Origin: Bdellovibrio sp. ZAP7
GTDB lineage: Bacteria; Bdellovibrionota_B; Oligoflexia; Oligoflexales; RGVZ01
DNA length: 64,000 nucleotides
Assembly (NCBI GenBank): GCA_945900755.1
Contig: CAMDKS010000013.1
Location: forward strand, 1 to 64,000
Reading direction: 5' to 3'
Under the pieces are notes generated by a model that worked only from the letters and a program-made list of their open reading frames with translations, was not told where the DNA came from and did not search any database. Both the position numbers and the translations under genes were made by a program. Below, one piece after another: positions 8,762-14,310 of this stretch; position 1 is the first letter of the stretch, and each line of letters begins with the position of its first letter.

Positions 8762-9628
8762 TCAAAAATCAAATTCAGGCACATCACCGGTTTCAATGAC
8801 GTTGAATTTTGAATCAACGGTCCGCCAAACATAAATTGAACCTTCTGGACATTCGCCTACCCACATCCTGATTTCGTGGTCATAATAGCAACCATCACCA
8901 GTATAAACCGCTGGCGCCGTGATATAAATTTTAAAGCCAAATATCGTTGAATCTTGCACCAAGAGATGCACCTCCTCCGGCTTTGCACCCGTCATCAACC
9001 CTACTTCACCTTCAAGGATGGTGTCGCCCCAAAGAATCTCCTCTTCATCCACAACATTTTGGATCGAGGTTTTGAATGCCTCAATGTCAGGAATCAAATT
9101 TCCTGCGTCGTTGATACTAACCGAACGAACACTCGGGTTGGTCTCGACGTCAAGAAACAATTTCTTGGAATTGTCACCAAGACAGTCAAACTCTTTAAGA
9201 CTCGACTCACTCCCAAAAATATTTTGCACCCCCGCGAGAATTTCGAGGTCTGCGACTAATAGCTCTACAAATTTATTGAGTAGTGGCTCGCTACCCAAAA
9301 GAGCCAAAACATTGCGTCCTGACGTTTCAAAGTTGCTGCGCAATTCAGGCTGAACGAAAACAAGTCCTTTCGTCAAGCCAAACATTGTCCTTGCCTCCTC
9401 AACTAGCGCTGTTGCAGAACTCACCGCTACTTTTACGGACTCAGTGCGCCTTCGTGTCGAACGTGAAAACTTATCCAGTGCAGGCGCAAACTTCGCCATG
9501 ACCGGCAAAGCGCTGGTGCAGCTGACCGGATTCTCGGAAGCCAATGAATGGGTCTGGGCAGCTTGGGCCAACCCACAAGTAAAGTTTAAAACCACACAAA
9601 TGACGATGGCTACCGAACGACTGCTCAT
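8762..9628 (-). CDS. Secreted protein of unknown function
   Basis: The 288-residue protein has a classical signal peptide (hydrophobic VAIVICVVLNFTCGLAQA, cleavage after about residue 24). GGAGG lies 9 bases before ATG 9628. The mature part has a predicted helical N-terminal half (residues ~45-150) and a more beta-rich C-terminal third with cysteines (CYYDHEIRMWVGECPEGS) that could form a disulfide. No family was recognised. It is monocistronic as far as the spacing shows. Probably periplasmic or exported. Confidence 0.6.
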   Translation of the reverse strand: MSSRSVAIVICVVLNFTCGLAQAAQTHSLASENPVSCTSALPVMAKFAPALDKFSRSTRRRTESVKVAVSSATALVEEARTMFGLTKGLVFVQPELRSNFETSGRNVLALLGSEPLLNKFVELLVADLEILAGVQNIFGSESSLKEFDCLGDNSKKLFLDVETNPSVRSVSINDAGNLIPDIEAFKTSIQNVVDEEEILWGDTILEGEVGLMTGAKPEEVHLLVQDSTIFGFKIYITAPAVYTGDGCYYDHEIRMWVGECPEGSIYVWRTVDSKFNVIETGDVPEFDF

Positions 9629-9807
9629 GATTCATACCCTCCGTTGATTGTTTACGACAATACCCTCGAACCCTCAAATCCGAGGTGTAATGTATTTGCG
9701 TATCCGTGTCCACAACAAAACGATTAATTTTAAGGCAAAATTGCTTCTGCTCCGGCCGGAAACTAAACACGGACAATATAGATTAACAAACCAATCAAAA
9801 GTGAGGT

Positions 9808-9852
9808 GTACTACCGCCTTATTAAGCTAATGGCTTAATAAGGCGGTAGTAC
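9808..9852. repeat. 20-bp perfect inverted repeat, 5-base loop
   Basis: The arms 9808-9827 and 9833-9852 are exact reverse complements (start gtactaccgcc, end ggcggtagtac). Loop is taatg. There is no T-run on either side, so a classical intrinsic terminator is doubtful. It lies downstream of the carbonic anhydrase gene and upstream of the secreted protein gene, both on the minus strand. Confidence 0.7.
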
Positions 9853-9928
9853 GGACGTCAATCAGCGCACGCTAAAATATCGAGATTGCTCATTGAGATA
9901 GAAAGTCAGAATTCCTATATTCGCCGAG

Positions 9929-9973
9929 ATCCTTCGCTGCGCTAAGGATACGCGCCTGGCGCTTTCGCGCCAG
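9929..9973 (-). terminator. Two GC-rich hairpins after the carbonic anhydrase gene
   Basis: The first hairpin is atcctt/aaggat around cgctgcgct. The second, 9956-9973, is ctggcgc-tttc-gcgccag. Both lie just past the stop at 9981. They lack a clear U-tract, so they are either a terminator-like mRNA end or a REP-type repeat. Confidence 0.4.
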
Positions 9974-9980
9974 AGACTAA

Positions 9981-11039
9981 CTATAATGTTGCGGTCACAA
10001 TTTGATCAGCCAATAAAGCGGCTGTCGTTTCTTGATCATTGGGATTTTTTATCGCCATCGCAATTCTTAGGGCTAGAGCTCGCAGTTCTGTGATGTCTTT
10101 GGGCGGAGCTCCAAACGATGATGAGGCCAGGCCTGCATTTCCAGGGAAACATGGCACCGCCCTAACATGCATATCTCTAGGATCCAGCACGCCGTAAACG
10201 ACTCCTACTGCAGCCACAGTCTTGACGCCCTCTTCGGCCACTCGGTCCATCAATTCTCTTGCCCCCCACGCACAGTGAACGTAGGAAACAAGTTTGCAAA
10301 GCATGCCTAAATTATCTAGAACTTTGGATGAATTTTTTCCGTTTACTTCATCAAAAGCTTCTGCTGAGACGATCAGTGCCGGAAAAACAATATGGCCAAG
10401 GAGTGCCGCTACTGCACCCGTGGCCACTGGCCGATTTTTTTCGCAAGTTTGAAAAGATCGAACAGCCTCGGTCACAGCGCCGCACCCTTCGTGGCCAAGT
10501 GATACGACCAGTCGCATTCTTTTTTCGCGGCTAGGTTCAACAGGTCTTTTTACCTCGCCCGCTGAATCATGGTGGTCATCGAACACCAGGTGGCGAAGCG
10601 CATACTGAATGCTGCCGATGCACTCCTCTGCGACGACGTTGCCGGCAAGCCTGACATTAAAAATATCGTTAACAAACTCCATACCAAAAATTATTTCTGC
10701 GGGTGCCCTAGCATCGACGCAGCCAAGGATCACGGTAAGTGGAAGTTGGACCGGGTATCCATGGTCATCAACGGGTTCAAGGCAGATATCAGAATCACTT
10801 AACTCAATAATCTGCGAGCCATATTTGAGAGGCTCTCCTCGAGCCGCCTGGCCGCAATCTTTGATGTAGCGAACAACCTTTAAGTTTCCTTCAATGAGCG
10901 TTCTCGCCACGCAAAGCCATTCGGGATCTCCGTTGTTGACATGCGCAGGGTCTCGGGAAGGGCGATAAAGTGCTGGCGCACGGCCAGGTTGATAGCGGTA
11001 CGTGTAGTCAACATAGGTTGGTCGATGGCAAACAGTCAT
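9981..11039 (-). CDS. Beta-class carbonic anhydrase-like protein with N-terminal extension
   Basis: Zinc-site motifs of beta-carbonic anhydrases are present: C107-x-D109-x-R111 (ILGCVDARAP) and H183-x-x-C186 (SLGHEGCGAV). The RLAGNVV stretch that follows the first motif in this family is also there. The reaction is CO2 hydration to bicarbonate in the cytoplasm. The protein is 352 residues, against ~200-230 for typical enzymes. The extra length is ~95 residues before the first motif and a C-terminal tail after residue ~290. GAGG lies 8 bases before ATG 11039. It appears monocistronic. The unusual length could mean a divergent subfamily with another substrate. Confidence 0.8.
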   Translation of the reverse strand: MTVCHRPTYVDYTYRYQPGRAPALYRPSRDPAHVNNGDPEWLCVARTLIEGNLKVVRYIKDCGQAARGEPLKYGSQIIELSDSDICLEPVDDHGYPVQLPLTVILGCVDARAPAEIIFGMEFVNDIFNVRLAGNVVAEECIGSIQYALRHLVFDDHHDSAGEVKRPVEPSREKRMRLVVSLGHEGCGAVTEAVRSFQTCEKNRPVATGAVAALLGHIVFPALIVSAEAFDEVNGKNSSKVLDNLGMLCKLVSYVHCAWGARELMDRVAEEGVKTVAAVGVVYGVLDPRDMHVRAVPCFPGNAGLASSSFGAPPKDITELRALALRIAMAIKNPNDQETTAALLADQIVTATL

Positions 11040-11299
11040 AGCTAGGCCTCAAAAGCAGGACTCTCATAAGTAAGAAACCCTATCCTACCATGGAACACAA
11101 ATTTTTGAGTTATAAAGTAGACGTTTTAGTGCCTTAGCGTCTGTCGATTTTCTAGGTGGATAACTTGTGTGGTTTTTTAGCCATAGGCACATGGGTAACC
11201 CTTTATTAAAATTGTATTTTTTGAGTATTGATAATTTATCCTCAAGTTTCAATCGTCAAATGCCGATAGGGGGGGAGATTTTTGGAGGAACTTAATTAT

Positions 11300-12583
11300 A
11301 TGAAACAGCATAGCCAATATCGTTCTAGGATTTGGGTAATCCAAACAGCAATAGTCATATCATTTGTCGGGTTCGTGGGGTGCCGTGGAGCGAAACCGGA
11401 TGCTGTTAGTCGTACTAAAATAGATGATGGCGCTTTTATTGATAAGGAGTCAGCCAATAAAGTTGACGGCGTCTTCTATACGATGACGACGTCGATCGGA
11501 GCAAACTCTGGCGGAGCTTGCACGGGTACAGCGGTAAGTACAAATACAGCTATGACGGCGGCCCACTGTGTCTACGACTCCGGCCAACGCCTTGATGCAA
11601 ATCATGGACTTTCCGGAAAACAATTTTGCATAAATAATTCAATTTACCAAAAGATTTGCTCAACTAATATTTTTGTAAATCCTGGATTCCCTGCCAACTC
11701 GCAAGACGCGGGTGGTGGACACGACACAGCATTTGTCGTCTTTCCTGAAGGAACATTTAAGACTTATTTTGAAATGGCATCATCGGCTCCAGCGATTGGT
11801 GATCAAGTCTTACTGATTGGCTACAGTGAGGATCAGCTGACCGAACAGGGGCGGGGGTCAAAGCGATTTGGTTATACTAAAATAAAGACGTTTGATAATG
11901 ACGCACAAGGCGACATCATTACCTCGAGTACAGGAAGTTTTAACGGAGTTGCAGTCTCTCCTGGTGATTCGGGTGGGCCGTTGTTTAATGGCTGTAAAAT
12001 TACTGGTGTTGCATCAAGAATGGCTGAGAGTGGAAGTGGTAAGTCTAGCATTCACACAAATTTAACGCATGCTGTGACCCAAGAGTTTTTAAAAACGACA
12101 GCAGCCAAAGTCGGAGGCTATATTTGCGGTGTGTCTGGGATGGACGCAGTGCATTGCCCAAGCCATGCGAAATTTGAATTAGATCAATCTAAGTGGGAAG
12201 ATCAAAAAGAAGTTCCTTGCGCAGTGGCAGGTGGAAGTGGATCTAATCCAAATCCAAATCCAAATCCAAATCCAAATCCAAATCCAAATCCAAATCCAGA
12301 CCTAAATCCAATTCCGAATCCAATTCCTAGCATTGGTGAGTTATTTGCAGCGATCACCGGTGATGTCGCATTTGAAGTCGAGATCGCGCCAAAAGGCGAT
12401 TGGACAAATCTAAAAGTTTGTCTTGGCGGTACAGTAGACATTGCAAAATCTTGTAGTCAAGTACCAACGGCAACTAAAAACGGTGAACGCTATAAGGTTA
12501 ACGTGGGTCCCATCGCCAATTCATTCTTTATGCATATTAAATCAGATAAGAGTGAAAAGACGTTGAAGTTCACCAAGAAATAG
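11300..12583 (+). CDS. Trypsin-like serine protease lipoprotein with Asn-Pro repeat linker
   Basis: ATG 11300 was chosen because GGAGGA stands 10 bases upstream (a TTG at 11282 would overlap it). A hydrophobic segment ending FVGFVGC (Cys28) suggests a lipoprotein, though Phe at -3 is unusual. The chymotrypsin-fold triad is complete: H89 (TAAHC), D142 (HDTAFVVF) and S224 (GDSGGP). After the protease domain (~55-290) come (Asn-Pro)n repeats (~residues 316-340), encoded by a 6-bp tandem repeat. A C-terminal ~90-residue beta-rich domain (DVAFEVEIAPKGDWTNLKVC) follows. Bdellovibrios carry many secreted trypsin-like proteases; a digestive role is inference. Confidence 0.85.
   Translation: MKQHSQYRSRIWVIQTAIVISFVGFVGCRGAKPDAVSRTKIDDGAFIDKESANKVDGVFYTMTTSIGANSGGACTGTAVSTNTAMTAAHCVYDSGQRLDANHGLSGKQFCINNSIYQKICSTNIFVNPGFPANSQDAGGGHDTAFVVFPEGTFKTYFEMASSAPAIGDQVLLIGYSEDQLTEQGRGSKRFGYTKIKTFDNDAQGDIITSSTGSFNGVAVSPGDSGGPLFNGCKITGVASRMAESGSGKSSIHTNLTHAVTQEFLKTTAAKVGGYICGVSGMDAVHCPSHAKFELDQSKWEDQKEVPCAVAGGSGSNPNPNPNPNPNPNPNPNPDLNPIPNPIPSIGELFAAITGDVAFEVEIAPKGDWTNLKVCLGGTVDIAKSCSQVPTATKNGERYKVNVGPIANSFFMHIKSDKSEKTLKFTKK
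12245..12298 (+). repeat. Hexanucleotide tandem repeat (aatcca) x9
   Basis: Nine perfect copies of aatcca encode Asn-Pro in the protease linker, followed by a few degenerate units to about 12325. Unit changes would alter linker length without a frameshift. Confidence 0.9.
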
Positions 12584-12625
12584 GATTATGTGTTGAACCA
12601 AAACTTACTTGATTCCAGCATGTTA

Positions 12626-12697
12626 AATCTAGGTAAGCACAGCTCGTCCAGGACTTCCCATTACATGATATCCACAGTCGACGTGTAAAATTTCGCC
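12626..12697. repeat. Left copy of 72-bp direct repeat (displaced fabI 3' end)
   Basis: Identical base for base to 13403-13474, which holds the last 67 bases of fabI (including TAG) and five more. On the minus strand it reads GEILHVDCGYHV...AVLT-stop. Sequence beyond 12697 no longer resembles fabI, so this is an exact-edged partial copy that marks one side of the hicAB islet. Confidence 0.9.
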
Positions 12698-12769
12698 CAG
12701 GTGCGAACCCAGACATTCGGGAAATTGGTCGGCCAATGATGGCCGCATCTATTTCCCCCTCCCTTCCTG

Positions 12770-12798
12770 TTGTCAATGAGAGTTGAATGGAGTATACT
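12770..12798 (+). promoter_or_regulatory. Sigma70-like promoter of hicAB
   Basis: TTGTCA (12770-12775), a 17-base spacer, then TATACT (12793-12798). The -10 lies within tggagt-atac-tggagt, a short direct repeat that could be an operator. The leader to hicA is ~120 bases. Confidence 0.65.
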
Positions 12799-12876
12799 GG
12801 AGTGCGAGCTTTAACATCTATAGGTATTAGATGGTTGCATACAACACCGAGAAAATATTAACGCTGAGGGGGGCTT

Positions 12877-12933
12877 ATGTCAGAACCAAAATGGTTCCTA
12901 CTGCTAATGAGAGTCCATAAAATTGAAGATTAA
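12877..12933 (+). CDS. Possible 18-residue leader peptide upstream of hicA
   Basis: ATG 12877 is preceded by gagggg. The frame encodes MSEPKWFLLLMRVHKIED and stops 8 bases inside hicA in another frame. The overlap would allow translational coupling to the weak TTG start of hicA. It also contains gaacca-aaa-tggttc, a small inverted repeat. This is very short and may be chance. Confidence 0.25.
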   Translation: MSEPKWFLLLMRVHKIED

Positions 12934-13120
12934 AGATATTTTGACTTTAGTCGAAGCGGATGGTTGGTATCTAGTCCACACCAAAGGCAGCCATCGTCAA
13001 TTTAAACATACTTCGAAGGCCGGACGAGTCACTATTGCAGGTAAGCCCAGTGATGATCTGCCGCCAGGAACATTGAATAGTATTTTGAAGCAAGCGGCCT
13101 TAAAACAAGCAAAGAGGTGA
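12923..13120 (+). CDS. hicA: HicA family mRNA interferase toxin
   Basis: The 65-residue protein has the compact dsRBD-like HicA fold and the catalytic histidine motif G22-S-H24-R-Q. The preceding ...LVEADGWYLVHTKGSHRQF pattern is typical of the family. HicA is a translation-independent mRNA endoribonuclease neutralised by HicB. The start is TTG 12923; the only in-frame alternatives before the stop at 12908 are poor codons. It lies 4 bases before hicB in the toxin-first order usual for hicAB. The module is bracketed by the 72-bp direct repeats. Confidence 0.92.
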   Translation: MKIKDILTLVEADGWYLVHTKGSHRQFKHTSKAGRVTIAGKPSDDLPPGTLNSILKQAALKQAKR

Positions 13121-13124
13121 AGCT

Positions 13125-13352
13125 GTGTTTAGATTCTTAATCGTTATTGAAAAAGCAAAAAATAATTATGCGGCGTATAGCCCCGATTTACCGGGTTGTG
13201 TCGCCACAGGCAAAACTCGCGAAGAAGTTGAAAAGAACATGTATGAAGCAATTCAGCTACATATCGTTGGCATGAAGGAAGACGGACTGGCGATTCCAAG
13301 ATCTGAATCATTCGCAGAGTTTTTTGCGATTCCCGAAGTAGTAAATGGGTAG
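13125..13352 (+). CDS. hicB: HicB family antitoxin
   Basis: The 75-residue protein starts at GTG 13125, with gaggtga just upstream overlapping the hicA end. It has the partial RNase H-like HicB fold: an N-terminal strand (FRFLIVIEKAKNNYAAYSPD), then LPGCVATGKTREEVEKNMYEAI and a helix. It ends ~75 residues in and lacks the C-terminal HTH or RHH domain of longer HicB proteins. DNA binding, if any, must come from elsewhere. It pairs with and inhibits HicA. Confidence 0.9.
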   Translation: MFRFLIVIEKAKNNYAAYSPDLPGCVATGKTREEVEKNMYEAIQLHIVGMKEDGLAIPRSESFAEFFAIPEVVNG

Positions 13353-13402
13353 TTTTAGGCTTCTGAAATACTTACTTTAAGACTGAGTCAGACACATCGA
13401 TG

Positions 13403-13474
13403 AATCTAGGTAAGCACAGCTCGTCCAGGACTTCCCATTACATGATATCCACAGTCGACGTGTAAAATTTCGCC
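13403..13474. repeat. Right copy of 72-bp direct repeat (functional fabI 3' end)
   Basis: Overlaps the fabI stop (13406-13408) and its last 22 codons. It is a perfect match of 12626-12697, with copy starts 777 bases apart. It is the right boundary of the hicAB islet. Confidence 0.9.
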
Positions 13475-14209
13475 TGTGGTGGCAGAGGCCATATCGCTAA
13501 GAAGAAATCCCGCCGAGCGACCAACTTCCTCATTAGTAATGTTTCGAGCCATTGGCGCCATAGCTGAATAAAGATGCAGCATATCGCCTGCACCCACGGC
13601 GGAAGATGCGAGAGTTTTGACCGGTCCTGCACTAACAGCATTGACACGAATGCCTTTTGGGCCGAGATCCCAAGCCAAATACTTGGTTGCAGATTCCAAG
13701 GCCGCTTTACAGACTCCCATTAAATTATAGCCGCCTACCACACGTTCACCGCCGTAGTAGGTCATAGTGGTCATCGCTCCGCCTTTGTCCATCAACGGAA
13801 CGGCAGCTCGTGCACAGGCGATAAAGCTGTAAACACTAATATCCATGGCAGTGAGAAAACCCGCTCGGCTGGCATCGATCGTGGCGCAGCGAATATCATC
13901 TAAGGGCGCAAACGCAATCGAGTGCACCAGAAAATCGATGGATCCAAACTGTTCGCGAACCTCGCCGAAAAATCGGGCGATATCCGCATCATTGGCCACG
14001 TCACATGGACGCACAAAAGTAATTCCAAGTGGCTCGGCGACACGCATGACGCGGCGAAGCATTTTTGCGGGGCCGCCCTCTTTATCGGGCAGGTGACTGA
14101 AACCGATTTCAGCACCCTCCTTTTTCAAAAACTCTGCAACACCGGCAGCCAGCGAATGCTCGTTGGCAACGCCCATTATGATGCCTTTTTTTCCAGTAAA
14201 AAGTCCCAT
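13406..14209 (-). CDS. fabI: Enoyl-[acyl-carrier-protein] reductase (NADH), FabI
   Basis: The 267-residue SDR enzyme catalyses the last step of each fatty-acid elongation round, reducing enoyl-ACP. FabI-specific features are the glycine-rich GVANEHSLAAGVA cofactor loop (residues ~13-25) and the Y161-x6-K168 catalytic pair (GGYNLMGVCK), preceded by TYYGGERVV. The SAGPVKTLASS segment and C-terminal CGYHVMG are also present. Length is standard (~260). The downstream side is the hicAB islet, whose outer boundary repeats this gene's last 67 bases, so the gene was a recombination or integration target but remains intact. Confidence 0.95.
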   Translation of the reverse strand: MGLFTGKKGIIMGVANEHSLAAGVAEFLKKEGAEIGFSHLPDKEGGPAKMLRRVMRVAEPLGITFVRPCDVANDADIARFFGEVREQFGSIDFLVHSIAFAPLDDIRCATIDASRAGFLTAMDISVYSFIACARAAVPLMDKGGAMTTMTYYGGERVVGGYNLMGVCKAALESATKYLAWDLGPKGIRVNAVSAGPVKTLASSAVGAGDMLHLYSAMAPMARNITNEEVGRSAGFLLSDMASATTGEILHVDCGYHVMGSPGRAVLT

Positions 14210-14310
14210 GCGTATGATTCTCCCGTGCCTAATTTAGCTGGCAGCGCTCCAATTTTTCTTATCTGCCTGCAAACTAGCGGAGGATGAGCGATAGGACAAC
14301 CAAAAAAGTA

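Larger units (their letters stand above)
9629..9980. other. Intergenic region holding strong hairpins
   Basis: There are 352 bases without a credible gene. It contains the 20-bp palindromic hairpin at 9808-9852 and two shorter GC-rich hairpins at 9929-9973 directly after the carbonic anhydrase stop. A plus-strand frame at 9648-9830 has no coding character. Confidence 0.5.

Noticed and set aside
9018-9353. Plus-strand frame opposite the secreted protein gene
   Set aside because: The opposite strand has a signal peptide, ribosome site and plausible composition; this is a shadow.
12245-12325. CRISPR-like array
   Set aside because: The 6-bp repeats are contiguous and in frame within a gene, with no spacers.
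12202-12441. Minus-strand Gly-Phe repeat frame
   Set aside because: Antisense of the aatcca repeat in the protease gene.
12680-12722. Possible tRNA arm (gggttcgcacc on the minus strand)
   Set aside because: Only a T-arm-like stretch is present; no acceptor, D or anticodon stems could be built around it.
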